Below are positions 26,102 to 35,259 of a stretch of DNA of 64,000 nt, piece after piece. The position numbers were made by a program, and so were the translations under genes. Every line of letters starts with the position of its first letter. The first letter of the stretch is position 1. This DNA is from Succiniclasticum ruminis DSM 9236 (lineage in GTDB: Bacteria; Bacillota; Negativicutes; Acidaminococcales; Acidaminococcaceae), in contig NZ_FONL01000003.1 in assembly GCF_900112895.1 (NCBI RefSeq), positions 1 to 64,000 on the forward strand, written 5' to 3'. Under the pieces are notes generated by a model. It ran no database searches, was not told where the DNA came from, and saw only the letters and a program-made list of their open reading frames with translations.

Positions 26102-26455
26102 ATGGCAAGAATTAAAGTTGGCGTAACTGCCCATCGTCGTCATAAACACATTCTGAAACTGGCAAAAGGTTATCGCGGAGCAAAGCATCTGTTATTCAGA
26201 AAAGCTAATGAAACCGTAATGAAAGCGCTGATGTATGCACGTCGTGACCGTCGCGCCAAAAAGCGCGAGTTCCGCCGTCTGTGGATTGCCCGTATCAATG
26301 CTGCAACCCGTGCTAACGGCCTGTCCTATAGCCGTTTCATCTGCGGCCTGACCAAAGCCGGCATCGCTCTGGACCGTAAGGTGCTGGCTGATATGGCAAT
26401 CAACGACGCTGCCGCATTTGCAAAGCTGGTTGAAACCGCAAAAGGCGCGCTGTAA
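26102..26455 (+). CDS. rplT: 50S ribosomal protein L20
   Basis: 117 aa, basic N-terminal arm ([19 protein letters not shown]) and the globular part with [11 protein letters not shown]. Assembles early on 23S rRNA and likely represses its own operon through the leader at 25205. An intrinsic terminator follows. Confidence 0.97.
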   Translation: MARIKVGVTAHRRHKHILKLAKGYRGAKHLLFRKANETVMKALMYARRDRRAKKREFRRLWIARINAATRANGLSYSRFICGLTKAGIALDRKVLADMAINDAAAFAKLVETAKGAL

Positions 26456-26477
26456 TTTGTGAAAAATATACAAGAAG

Positions 26478-26512
26478 AAAGAACCTGAATTCATTCAGGT
26501 TCTTTTTTTATA
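26478..26512 (+). terminator. Terminator after rplT
   Basis: AGAACCTGAA-TTCA-TTCAGGTTCT followed by TTTTTTT. Confidence 0.9.
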
Positions 26513-26557
26513 TGTTATAATTATCTTAAAACAGGAATTGTTTTGGGAGTGGATAAT

Positions 26558-27367
26558 ATGGAAATCATTACCAGCGTTAACAACCAGCGCGTAAAAGATG
26601 TTGCAAACCTGAAACAAAAAAAGTACCGGACGGAAACAGGGACATTTTTTGCGGAAGGTCTGCGCGCGGTGACAGAAGCGGTGCAATTTGCTGACGTGTC
26701 CGAGCTGTTTTTCATAAAGACTGAAGAGAACAAATTAACGGAAATCATAAAAACAGCAGAAGAAAAGGGCGTGCGCCTTTATTGTGTCGATGAAAAAGTA
26801 ATGGCAAAACTCAGTGATACAAAAACGCCCCAGGGCGTGCTGGCTTTGATTAAAATGCCGGAGGACAGTCTGCAGAAGCTTAATCCGGGAACGTCATCGG
26901 ACAACAACGCGCCCGTTATCATTCTGGACCGTGTCCAGGATCCGGGTAACCTGGGGACGATTATCCGCACGGCAGATGCGGTAGGGGCTCTGGGAATCAT
27001 TCTATTGGAAGGCTGTGTAGACGCATTTTCGCCAAAAGTGGTGCGGGCTTCCATGGGTTCGCTGTTCCATTTGCCCGTTATTCAGGATGTTTTTCCGGAA
27101 GAAGCGCTTACCTGGTGTTATCGCCATGGCTATGAACCGGCAGCTACCGCTTTGAAGAATGCGCAAAATATGTATAAAGCAGACCTCAGTAAAAAGATGG
27201 CTTTTATTTTCGGGAATGAAGCCAACGGCGTGGCGGAAGAACTGCAGGCTGCGGCGGAAACACGCCTGTTCATTCCCATGGCAGGACAGGCTGAATCCAT
27301 GAATGTGGCCATGGCGGCAGGTATCATTTTATTTGAAGGGTTACGGCAGCGTAAGTTTTTCCGTTAA
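26558..27367 (+). CDS. SpoU/TrmH family RNA 2'-O-methyltransferase
   Basis: 269 aa from the ATG at 26558 (GGGAGTGG upstream). N-terminal substrate-binding domain with TFFAEGLRAVTEAVQ, then the SPOUT knot: motif 1 ILDRVQDPGNLGTIIRTADA, motif 2 FIFGNEANGVAEE, motif 3 IPMAGQAESMNVAMAAGI. Methylates a ribose in rRNA or tRNA; the exact site cannot be told. Follows rplT after a terminator, an arrangement common near pheST in Firmicutes. Confidence 0.92.
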   Translation: MEIITSVNNQRVKDVANLKQKKYRTETGTFFAEGLRAVTEAVQFADVSELFFIKTEENKLTEIIKTAEEKGVRLYCVDEKVMAKLSDTKTPQGVLALIKMPEDSLQKLNPGTSSDNNAPVIILDRVQDPGNLGTIIRTADAVGALGIILLEGCVDAFSPKVVRASMGSLFHLPVIQDVFPEEALTWCYRHGYEPAATALKNAQNMYKADLSKKMAFIFGNEANGVAEELQAAAETRLFIPMAGQAESMNVAMAAGIILFEGLRQRKFFR

Positions 27368-27380
27368 CTGTTTGCAATTG

Positions 27381-27428
27381 AAAACCGCTGCGTTGGGAAA
27401 ATCTTTCCCACGCAGCGGTTTTGTTTTA
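27381..27428. terminator. Strong bidirectional terminator
   Basis: AACCGCTGCGTTGGGAAA and TTTCCCACGCAGCGGTT form a near-perfect 17-bp stem with a 3-nt loop and T tract. It serves the methyltransferase gene and the convergent gene at 27445. Confidence 0.92.
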
Positions 27429-27444
27429 CTGTATAAGAATTAAG

Positions 27445-28044
27445 TTACTTCAAATCATTGACAAAGTCGTTGCAGATGCGGTTCAGCATGCCGTCGTAAC
27501 CGGAATCCTGCCGTTCCCGGGTATCGATGCAGTTATAAACGGTATGCCCGGTGTTGCGGTCTTTCAGCGTAAACTCCACTTCGGCATAAGCATTGGTAAT
27601 CCATTCGCCCGGATGCTGGATCAGCCTTTTTACCGGGATGGTGATGGAGCGTTCCCTGCCATCTCTGCCTTTCTCAACAATTTTCTTGTTTTCATATATT
27701 TCCTCCACCCAGGGTTCTTTCCAGTAAGTGTAGGTGGCAAGGGTATGAACGGCAAGAAGCAGGTCTAATCTTGCTCTTGTGGGTTCCTCAGGGGGTATAA
27801 TAAGATTTTTATTCTTCTTAGCGAGGGCGGTTCGCAGGGAGTTCAGGGCGCGGCCTGTAGGATTGCTGTCTTCCTGCAGATCGTGGGGATGATTTGATTT
27901 GGGCGTGTAAACGCATTCCGCCAGATACAAATTCATTATGTTGCTGAAATTGTAATTAGGATCTTTAAACTTGCTTTTAGAAGCGGACACGGAACCCATG
28001 AAAGTCATCATCAATACGAGTGTAAGAATAAACAGCTTTTTCAT
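27445..28044 (-). CDS. Secreted protein of unknown function
   Basis: 199 aa from the ATG at 28044 with CAGGAGGGG upstream. Signal peptide MKKLFILTLVLMMTFMGSVSA. The mature part is about 175 residues with YLAECVYTPKSN, ARLDLLLAVHTLATYTYWK and a C-terminal NRICNDFVNDLK; three cysteines could give a disulfide. Composition suggests a soluble periplasmic protein. No family recognised. It lies between a strong terminator and the dehydrogenase gene, 33 bp downstream of the latter's... opposite end, on the same strand, upstream of neither a clear partner nor a transporter; it is the last gene of a possible two-gene unit with 28078-29295. Confidence 0.7.
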   Translation of the reverse strand: MKKLFILTLVLMMTFMGSVSASKSKFKDPNYNFSNIMNLYLAECVYTPKSNHPHDLQEDSNPTGRALNSLRTALAKKNKNLIIPPEEPTRARLDLLLAVHTLATYTYWKEPWVEEIYENKKIVEKGRDGRERSITIPVKRLIQHPGEWITNAYAEVEFTLKDRNTGHTVYNCIDTRERQDSGYDGMLNRICNDFVNDLK

Positions 28045-28077
28045 ATTTAACCCCTCCTGCAAAATTCACAAGTATTT

Positions 28078-29295
28078 TTAGAAATCAACTTCCGTATCGT
28101 AGTAGCAGCACTTCAGCAGCTTCACCATTTCTTCCTGGCTGGGCTGGCGCGGATTGGAACCGGTGCAGGCATCCAGGATGGCGTCGGCGGCGATGCGTTC
28201 CACTCTCTCCAGGAACACTTCCTCCGGCACAAAGCCTTTGTCTTCCGGCAGGCCCTTCGGTCCGTAGTGGTTGATGCTGTGGGGGATGTTCAGGTCGTCG
28301 TTCATCTTCCGCAGGTAGGCGATCAGCAGATCGACTTTTTCTTCGTCGCTCTTGCCGCCCAAGTGCATGTAGTCCGCAATGACGCCGTACCGTTTCAGGG
28401 CGGCAGGGTCTTTGGAGTTAAATTTGATTACTTTCGGCAGGTACATGGCGTTGGCCGCACCGTGGATGATGTGGGCGCCGTAATCAGCAAAGGCCGCGCC
28501 GGTCTTGTGAGCCATGGAGTGAACGATACCCAGCAGTGCGTTGGAGAAAGCCATGCCGGCCAGGCACTGGGCGTCATGCATGATGTCCCGGGCTTCCATG
28601 TCGCCATTGTAGGATTTTACCAGGTTTGCCTGGATCAGTTCAATGGCATGGATAGCCAACGCGTCCGCATATGCACTATGGGCAGTGGAAACATAAGCCT
28701 CGATAGCGTGGGTCATGGCGTCCATGCCGGTGTGGGCCGTCAGTTTCTGGGGCATGGTGTGAACCAGGTCCGGATCCACGATGGCGATGTCCGGCGTAAT
28801 TTCAAAATCGGCGATGGGATATTTGATGCCCTTCTGGTAATCGGTGATGATGGAGAACGCCGTGACTTCCGTAGCAGTTCCGCTGGTAGAAGAGATAGCG
28901 CAGAAATGAGCCTTGGTGCGCAGTTTCGGCAGTCCGAATACTTTGCACATATCGGCAAAGGTGGTTTCGGGATATTCGTATTTGATCCACATTGCCTTGG
29001 CAGCGTCGATGGGGCTGCCGCCGCCCATGGCTACGATCCAGTCGGGCTGGAATTCCTGCATGACGGCCGCGCCGTTCATGACGGTTTCCACGGAAGGATC
29101 GCTTTCAATCCCTTCGATCACCTTGGTTTCCATGCCGGCTTCTTTCAGATAGGCCAGCGCCCGGTCCAGAAAGCCGCCGCGTTTCATGCTGCCGCCGCCT
29201 ACACAGACGATAGCCCGTTTGCCTTTTAAGGTTTTCAGTGTTTCCAGCGCGCCTTTTCCATGATACAGGTCGCGGGGTAATGTAAATCTTGACAT
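28078..29295 (-). CDS. Iron-containing alcohol dehydrogenase
   Basis: 405 aa from the ATG at 29295 with AAAGGAGG upstream. Nucleotide-binding VCVGGGSMKRGG and MGGGSPIDAAKAMW; family signature SSTSGTATEVTAFSII; metal site built from Asp in TPDIAIVDPDL, His in AHTGMDAMTHAIEAY and the HSMAHKTGAAF and HGAANA regions. Reduces aldehydes or oxidises alcohols with NAD(P)H in fermentation. Length and motifs fit butanol/1,3-propanediol-type dehydrogenases; the substrate is not predictable. Divergent from the GAF gene at 29495. Confidence 0.93.
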   Translation of the reverse strand: MSRFTLPRDLYHGKGALETLKTLKGKRAIVCVGGGSMKRGGFLDRALAYLKEAGMETKVIEGIESDPSVETVMNGAAVMQEFQPDWIVAMGGGSPIDAAKAMWIKYEYPETTFADMCKVFGLPKLRTKAHFCAISSTSGTATEVTAFSIITDYQKGIKYPIADFEITPDIAIVDPDLVHTMPQKLTAHTGMDAMTHAIEAYVSTAHSAYADALAIHAIELIQANLVKSYNGDMEARDIMHDAQCLAGMAFSNALLGIVHSMAHKTGAAFADYGAHIIHGAANAMYLPKVIKFNSKDPAALKRYGVIADYMHLGGKSDEEKVDLLIAYLRKMNDDLNIPHSINHYGPKGLPEDKGFVPEEVFLERVERIAADAILDACTGSNPRQPSQEEMVKLLKCCYYDTEVDF

Positions 29296-29494
29296 GATAA
29301 AGACCTCCTTTATAATGAAAAACCGTAAAAAAATTTGTGAGAGCCTTGCTGTAAATATTATACTACAAGGCAGGCGCAATTTCGAGCGAACAAACTGTGA
29401 ATAATGCGGATATATTTGCTTTTTTGTGTAAAAGCAGATATTATTTTGATTAAAGAAGAAAGCCATCGTTTCTTCTACAGGACAGGTGAGAATA

Positions 29495-29989
29495 ATGAAT
29501 AGTAGTAATAATATGACACCCAGGCATATGACACCTGATTACGATTTATTAGTGCAGCAGGTAAAAGCTCTGGGCGAAGAAGAGAACTACTGGCTGCCGG
29601 TACTGGCCAACACCTCCGCGCTGTTGATGAACGCCCTGCCGGATTTAAACTGGGCCGGCTTTTATCTCATGAACCGTGACTCCTTAGTGCTGGGACCGTT
29701 TCAGGGAAACCCGGCCTGTATCCGTATTCCCTTGTGCGCCGGTGTGTGCGGAGCGGCAGCACTGCACGACAAGGTGCAGCGGGTGGATGACGTGCATCAG
29801 TTCCCCGGGCATATTGCCTGCGATAGCGCAAGCAATGCGGAAATCGTGATTCCCATCCATAAAAATGGGAAACTGGTAGGCGTGTTGGATATTGACAGCC
29901 CGGTAAAGAACCGTTTTACGGAAGCGGACGAAGCGGGGCTGAAGAAAATTGTGGCCGCGCTGGAGGAGATTGCGGAGTTTACAGATTAA
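29495..29989 (+). CDS. msrC: GAF-domain free methionine-(R)-sulfoxide reductase
   Basis: 164 aa from the ATG at 29495 (AGGTGAG upstream; a GTG at 29486 is also possible). A single GAF domain with LNWAGFYLM, GNPACIRIPLCAGVCGAA and HQFPGHIACDSASNAEIV. The cysteines match the fRMsr catalytic set, and Cys in IPLCAG is an extra one where Gly is usual. Reduces free Met-R-sulfoxide with thioredoxin. Confidence 0.88.
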   Translation: MNSSNNMTPRHMTPDYDLLVQQVKALGEEENYWLPVLANTSALLMNALPDLNWAGFYLMNRDSLVLGPFQGNPACIRIPLCAGVCGAAALHDKVQRVDDVHQFPGHIACDSASNAEIVIPIHKNGKLVGVLDIDSPVKNRFTEADEAGLKKIVAALEEIAEFTD

Positions 29990-30002
29990 ACGTCACTTTC
30001 CC

Positions 30003-30031
30003 TTGCCCAACGTTCCTAGTTGTGCTATAAT
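30003..30031 (+). promoter_or_regulatory. pheST leader promoter
   Basis: TTGCCC (30003-30008), 17 bp, TATAAT (30026-30031), directly upstream of the T-box leader. Confidence 0.6.
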
Positions 30032-30061
30032 ACTTAAGTCAATTGCATAACGTCCCTAATC

Positions 30062-30346
30062 AAAACATTGCACAAGGAACGGGAGAGTAGCGTTTTCAAA
30101 GCATAAAGAGAGTCCGGGCAGGTGGGAGCCGGATTGCGGAAACTGCGTGAAGTTCACCCGGGAGTGCCTTTGCTGAACCTGCGGGAGTATAAAGTAGGCA
30201 GAGCGTTTGCCGCGTTAAGGCGCAAGAGTATAGGAGTCACGGATTGATTTGTCTGAACTTGTTTAATCTGTAATTCCTTTAAAGTAGGGTGGTACCGCGG
30301 AACATCACTTTCGCCCCTTCACAGGGACGGAAGTTTTTTATTTTAT
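30062..30346 (+). promoter_or_regulatory. T-box riboswitch leader of pheST
   Basis: The T-box core AGGGTGGTACCGCGG lies at 30286-30300, followed by a terminator hairpin (ACTTTCGCCCC / GGGACGGAAGT) and TTTTTTATTTT at 30334-30345. Stem I spans about 30070-30200. GAAGTTCACC at 30150-30159 presents TTC (30153-30155), a Phe codon, as the likely specifier. This explains the 379 bp between msrC and pheS. Confidence 0.9.
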
Positions 30347-30368
30347 TGCTTTCACAGGAGGCATGAAC

Positions 30369-31400
30369 ATGAGCATGAAAGAAATGCTGCTGGAGCTGAA
30401 GGAAAAAGCGCTGGCAGACCTGGAAGCAGCAGCCAGCTCCCAGGAGTTGCAGGATTTGAAAGTAAAATATCTTGGTCGCAAAGGTCCCATGACGGAAATC
30501 CTCCGGGGCATGGGCAAGGTGCCGGCAGAAGAACGTCCGAAGATCGGCGAAATCGTTAACCAGGTAAAGCAGACGCTGGAGCAGTGCCTGAAAGACCGCA
30601 CGGAGATTTTGCGGGCGGAAGCACTGAAAGCAAAAATTGCCAACGATAAAGTGGACATCACCCTGCCTGGGCGCAAACCAGCGGGCGGGCATCTGCATCC
30701 CATCACGCTGACCAACCGGGAAATCAAAAAGATATTCATGCACATGGGCTTCGATGTAATCGAAGGCCCGGAAATCGACAACGACTACTTTAACTTTGAA
30801 GCGCTGAACCTGCCCAAGGATCATCCGGCCCGTGATATGCAGGATACCTTCTACATTACGGACAATTTCCTGCTGCGCACTCAGACCAGTGGCGTGCAGG
30901 CCCGCACCATGCAGAGCAAGGAGCCTAACACTCCCATCCGCATGATTTCCCCCGGCGCGGTGTACCGAAACGATTACGACGCCACCCATTCCCCCATGTT
31001 CCATCAGGTGGAAGGACTTGTGGTGGATAAAAATATCAGCCTGGCAGATTTGAAAGGTACTCTGGAAACCTTCTGCAAGGAAATGTTCGGCAGCAGCGTG
31101 AAGATTCGTCTGCGTCCCAGCTACTTCCCGTTCACGGAGCCAAGCTGCGAGGTGGACATCAGCTGCGTGATCTGCGGCGGCAAGGGCTGCAACGTGTGCA
31201 AACATTCCGGCTGGCTGGAAATCTTGGGCGCCGGGGAAGTGCATCCCAACGTGCTGGAGATGAGCGGCTACGATTCCAAAGTCATGAACGGCTATGCCTT
31301 CGGCATGGGGGTGGAACGAATTGCCATGCTGAAATACGGCATTGACGATTTACGGTTATTCTTTGAAAACGATCTGCGGTTCATCCGCCAGTTCAGGTAA
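30369..31400 (+). CDS. pheS: Phenylalanyl-tRNA synthetase alpha subunit
   Basis: 343 aa from the ATG at 30369; CAGGAGG lies 7 bases upstream. ATGs at 30363 and 30375 are too close or too far. N-terminal coiled coil (1-90), then the class II core: [13 protein letters not shown], motif 2 region [10 protein letters not shown], and motif 3 GFGMGVERI-like [16 protein letters not shown] Cys-rich insert ([17 protein letters not shown]) is present as in many bacterial PheS. Forms alpha2-beta2 with PheT. Confidence 0.96.
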   Translation: MSMKEMLLELKEKALADLEAAASSQELQDLKVKYLGRKGPMTEILRGMGKVPAEERPKIGEIVNQVKQTLEQCLKDRTEILRAEALKAKIANDKVDITLPGRKPAGGHLHPITLTNREIKKIFMHMGFDVIEGPEIDNDYFNFEALNLPKDHPARDMQDTFYITDNFLLRTQTSGVQARTMQSKEPNTPIRMISPGAVYRNDYDATHSPMFHQVEGLVVDKNISLADLKGTLETFCKEMFGSSVKIRLRPSYFPFTEPSCEVDISCVICGGKGCNVCKHSGWLEILGAGEVHPNVLEMSGYDSKVMNGYAFGMGVERIAMLKYGIDDLRLFFENDLRFIRQFR

Positions 31401-31414
31401 GGGAGGGAAAGATA

Positions 31415-33847
31415 ATGTTAGCTTCGATTGCATGGTTAAAACGCTATGTTGACATTGATGTAACTCCCGAAGAATTGGCTGACAAGCTGACCCGGGTAGG
31501 GCTGGAAGTGGAAAGCGTAATTCATCAGGGACAGGGGATTACCGGTGTGGTAACTGGTAAGGTTACAGCTATTGAGAAAAACCCCAAAAGCGATCATCTG
31601 TGGGTCTGCCAGATGGATTACGGCAGCGGTGAGATCGTCCAGATCCAGACCGGGGCCCAGAATGTGAAACTGGGGGACATCGTTCCCGTGGCAACGTTGG
31701 GCGCGGAACTGCCCAACGGCATGAAACTGAAAAAAGTAAAAATGGCCGATGTGTATTCTTACGGCATGCTGTGCAGTGCGGCAGAACTGGGTATTGACAA
31801 CAAGCTGCTGTTGCCGGAACAGCGGGAAGGCATTCTGATTTTATCGCCGGATACACCTATAGGAAAAGATATTAAAGATGTGCTGGGCCTCAACGATACA
31901 GTGTTGGATATTGACCTCACCGCCAATAAACAGGACTGCTTCTGCATGACCGGCATAGCCCGGGAAGCGGCTGCGGTATTGGGCAAGACCATGCGCATGC
32001 CGGATACCAGCGTAAAGGAAACAGCTGGCGGTGACGTTCACGACATGCTGCGTGTTGCTATTGAGATTCCAGAACTGTGCAGCCGTTTTACCAGCCGCGC
32101 GCTGAAAAATATTAAAATTATGCCGTCTCCGGACTGGATGCAGAACGAGCTGCGCGCCTGCGGTGTGCGTCCCATCAGCAATGTGGTTGACGTGACCAAC
32201 TATGTGATGATGGAACTGGGGCAGCCCATGCACGCCTATGATTACGACACGCTGGCCGGTCAGGCACTTATTGTGCGACGGGGCAAAGCAGGGGAACACC
32301 TGCAGACCCTGGACGATCAGGACCGGGAACTGACACCGGACATGATCACCATTGCGGATACGGAAAAAGCCGTGGGCCTGGGCGGCGTCATGGGCGGCCT
32401 GATTACCGAAGTAACGGATAAAACCAAAACCGTTATTCTGGAAGCGGCAGCCTTCAACGGTCCGTCGATCCGGCGCACCTCCAAAGCGCTGGGCCTGCGC
32501 AGTGAAGCCTCTATGCGTTTCGAGCGGGGCGTGGACATTGCCAACTGCCATCGCGCGCTGGACCGGGCGGCTCATCTGCTGGAAGAAATGGGCGCCTGCG
32601 AAACGGTCTGCGGTATTGCGGATGCGTATCCGGTGCCCTATCATCCCGCAGTGATTACCGTAACACCGGAAACCATCAACACCCGTATCGGTGTGAATAT
32701 TCCCAAAGCAGAAATGACAGAGATTCTGCAGCGTCTCCAGTTTAAAGTGAAGGAAGACAACGGCGCTCTGGTAATTACGGCGCCTACCTGGCGTCAGGAC
32801 GTGACCTGTGATGCGGATATTTCCGAGGAAATCGCCCGCATGCATTCTTATGATAAAATTGAAAGCCACAATCCGGAACTGGCACTGCGCCAGGGCAAGG
32901 AAGATCCCATGGAAGAAGTGAAAAGCGAAGCGGAAGACTATCTGGCTTCCGCCGGTCTGGACGAAGTGATGACCTACACCTTCACCCATCCGTCTTTTGT
33001 GGATAAGATGATGCTGAAAGCAGACGATGCCCGCCGCAACGTCATCAAACTGATGAACCCCATCAGCGACGAGTTCGGCGTGATGCGTACCACCATGCTG
33101 CCCAGCCTGCTGAACACGGCGGCATACAATCTGGCCCGGCAGGCGGAAAGCGTGAAGATTTTTGAAGTGGGCCGGGTGTACCTGCCCAAGTCCCTGCCCC
33201 TGACTGAACATCCGGAAGAACGGCGGGTCATCGGTGCCGTGATGAGCGGCCGCCGCAATGAACTGAACTGGACCAGCGGCAAGGACAACGTGGACTTTTA
33301 TGATATAAAAGGCGTAGCAGAAGGTTTGCTGACAAAGATGCAGCTGACGGACTATGAACTGGCTGCCTGTGAGGAAACTTACATGCACCCGGGTAAGAGC
33401 TGCGTCGTAAAAGTTGGAGAAAAGGTAATCGGCTATTTCGGCTGCCTGCATCCTACGGCTGCGGCTAATTTCGATGTGCCTGAAGAAACCTATGTGCTGG
33501 AACTGGAGCTGGCGCCTCTGGCCGAATCGGCTCTGAAGGTTCCCCAATACACGCATCTGGCCAAATTCCCCGGCACCAGCCGTGACATTGCGGTAGTGGT
33601 TCCCAAAAACGTGACCATGCAGGAGCTGGAGAGCGTACTGCGGACCAATGCCAGCGAACTGCTGAAAGGGATCCGCGTCTTCGACGTGTACACCGGAAAG
33701 CAGGTGGCGGAAGGCTGCAAGTCCGTGGCCTTTAATCTGACCTTCCAGGCAGAAGACCGCACGCTTACCGACGGCGAGATTGATCCCGTCATCAAAAATG
33801 TGGTGGAGAAAGTGGCGGAAGCCTACGCGGCAGAACTGAGAAAATAA
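31415..33847 (+). CDS. pheT: Phenylalanyl-tRNA synthetase beta subunit
   Basis: 810 aa, GGGAGGG before the ATG, 14 bp after pheS. Domains in order: tRNA-binding EMAP-like domain (about 40-150), B3/B4 editing domain, B5 domain, class II-like core and C-terminal FDX-ACB anticodon-binding domain (FPGTSRDIAVVVPKNV). Usual full length. Edits Tyr-tRNA-Phe and supports aminoacylation. Confidence 0.97.
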   Translation: MLASIAWLKRYVDIDVTPEELADKLTRVGLEVESVIHQGQGITGVVTGKVTAIEKNPKSDHLWVCQMDYGSGEIVQIQTGAQNVKLGDIVPVATLGAELPNGMKLKKVKMADVYSYGMLCSAAELGIDNKLLLPEQREGILILSPDTPIGKDIKDVLGLNDTVLDIDLTANKQDCFCMTGIAREAAAVLGKTMRMPDTSVKETAGGDVHDMLRVAIEIPELCSRFTSRALKNIKIMPSPDWMQNELRACGVRPISNVVDVTNYVMMELGQPMHAYDYDTLAGQALIVRRGKAGEHLQTLDDQDRELTPDMITIADTEKAVGLGGVMGGLITEVTDKTKTVILEAAAFNGPSIRRTSKALGLRSEASMRFERGVDIANCHRALDRAAHLLEEMGACETVCGIADAYPVPYHPAVITVTPETINTRIGVNIPKAEMTEILQRLQFKVKEDNGALVITAPTWRQDVTCDADISEEIARMHSYDKIESHNPELALRQGKEDPMEEVKSEAEDYLASAGLDEVMTYTFTHPSFVDKMMLKADDARRNVIKLMNPISDEFGVMRTTMLPSLLNTAAYNLARQAESVKIFEVGRVYLPKSLPLTEHPEERRVIGAVMSGRRNELNWTSGKDNVDFYDIKGVAEGLLTKMQLTDYELAACEETYMHPGKSCVVKVGEKVIGYFGCLHPTAAANFDVPEETYVLELELAPLAESALKVPQYTHLAKFPGTSRDIAVVVPKNVTMQELESVLRTNASELLKGIRVFDVYTGKQVAEGCKSVAFNLTFQAEDRTLTDGEIDPVIKNVVEKVAEAYAAELRK

Positions 33848-33866
33848 GAAAAAATAGCGGAAACAC

Positions 33867-33895
33867 TTGCCCCCATAAAAAAATAAGGGTAAAAT
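33867..33895 (+). promoter_or_regulatory. Candidate promoter of the CofE-like gene
   Basis: TTGCCC (33867-33872), 17 bp, TAAAAT (33890-33895). Confidence 0.45.
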
Positions 33896-33954
33896 ATATA
33901 GTGGTATGCTTTTTTGAAATCCGGCCTCATGGCCTTAAGAAGGGAACATTTTAT

Positions 33955-35154
33955 ATGGAAAACAAAGAACGTTTAGTAGGTACTGTATCCAGAGGCATCC
34001 GTTTACCCATCATCCGTCAGGGCGATAACCTGGCAGACATTGTAACGGAAAGCGTGCTGAAAGCCGCGGCAAGCGAAGGCTTTGCCCTGCGCGACCGGGA
34101 CGTTATCTCCATCACGGAATCCATCGTGGCCCGTTCTCAGGGAAACTATTGCTCCGTAGATGACATTGCAGCGGATGTGAAAGCGAAGTTGGGCGGTGAG
34201 ACCATCGGCGTCATCTTCCCGATCCTGTCCCGCAACCGGTTTGCCATCTGCCTGCGCGGTATTGCCAAAGGTGCGAAGAAAGTCGTGCTGATGCTGAGCT
34301 ATCCTTCCGATGAAGTAGGCAACCATCTGGTAAGCCTGGATCAGATCGATGAAGCGGGCGTAAATCCGTTCAGCGATGTGCTGACCCTGGAAAAATACCG
34401 CGAATTGTTCGGCGCGACGGTTCATGAATTCACCGGCGTGGATTATGTTGACTATTATAAAGAACTGATGGAGTCCAGCGGCGCGGAAGTGGAAGTAATC
34501 TTCGCCAACCATCCGGAAGCTATCCTGAAATATGCGGACAAGATTTTGAACTGTGACATCCACACCCGTGCCCGCACAAAACGGATTTTGAAAAAAGCCG
34601 GCGCGAAAGTGGTCTGCGGTCTGGACGATATTATGACGGCATCTGTCAATGGCAGCGGCTACAATGAAAAATACGGTCTTCTGGGTTCTAACAAATCCAC
34701 GGAAGACAAGGTAAAACTGTTCCCGCACCAGTGCCAGTCCCTGGTGGAAGAAATCCAGGCAAGGGTGCTGAAAGCTACCGGCAAACACGTGGAAGTCATG
34801 GTATACGGCGACGGCGCCTTCAAAGATCCCCAGGGCAAGATCTGGGAACTGGCGGATCCGGTGGTTTCCCCGGCCTTTACCAGCGGTCTGGTAGGAACAC
34901 CCAATGAACTGAAACTGAAATATCTGGCAGACAATGATTTTGCGAACCTGTCCGGCGAAGAGCTGAAGAAGGCCATTACCGACAGTATCGTGAAGAAGAG
35001 CGGCAGCCTGGTTGGCAATATGGCGTCCGAAGGCACCACGCCCCGTCAGCTTACCGACCTGATCGGTTCTCTTTGCGACCTGACCTCCGGCTCCGGCGAC
35101 AAAGGCACCCCGGTTGTTCTGGTGCAGGGCTATTTTGACAACTATTCCAATTAA
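33955..35154 (+). CDS. Coenzyme F420-0:L-glutamate ligase-like protein (CofE/FbiB fold)
   Basis: 399 aa from the ATG at 33955 (AAGAAGGGAAC upstream). The N-terminal RGIRLPIIRQGDNLADIV and DVISITESIVARSQGN match the start of the F420 ligase domain; further AICLRGIAKGAKKVV, SGYNEKYGLLGSNKS and EVMVYGDGAFKDP. It is longer than archaeal CofE (about 250 aa). No F420 synthesis genes are visible nearby and fermentative Negativicutes are not known F420 users. Likely a gamma-glutamyl or amide ligase on another substrate; that is inference. Monocistronic by its own promoter and terminator. Confidence 0.78.
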   Translation: MENKERLVGTVSRGIRLPIIRQGDNLADIVTESVLKAAASEGFALRDRDVISITESIVARSQGNYCSVDDIAADVKAKLGGETIGVIFPILSRNRFAICLRGIAKGAKKVVLMLSYPSDEVGNHLVSLDQIDEAGVNPFSDVLTLEKYRELFGATVHEFTGVDYVDYYKELMESSGAEVEVIFANHPEAILKYADKILNCDIHTRARTKRILKKAGAKVVCGLDDIMTASVNGSGYNEKYGLLGSNKSTEDKVKLFPHQCQSLVEEIQARVLKATGKHVEVMVYGDGAFKDPQGKIWELADPVVSPAFTSGLVGTPNELKLKYLADNDFANLSGEELKKAITDSIVKKSGSLVGNMASEGTTPRQLTDLIGSLCDLTSGSGDKGTPVVLVQGYFDNYSN

Positions 35155-35161
35155 ACTGTAT

Positions 35162-35207
35162 TGCATAGCAGGCCTGAATGAAAGCCTGCTATGCATTTTG
35201 TAATTTT
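35162..35207 (+). terminator. Terminator after the CofE-like gene
   Basis: TGCATAGCAGGC / GCCTGCTATGCA, 12-bp perfect stem, then TTTTGTAATTTT. Confidence 0.88.
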
Positions 35208-35259
35208 AAGGCAGGAAACAAGAAATAATAGTTCTTACAAATCCTAAGGAGGCTCATTT

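Noticed and set aside
31841-33556. 571-codon open frame antisense to pheT
   Set aside because: Low-complexity His/Gln-rich translation typical of an antisense shadow of a conserved gene.
35155-35259. Broken glutaminase domain before guaA
   Set aside because: Only 105 bp lie between genes and they hold a terminator and an RBS; no frame resembling the glutaminase domain was found.
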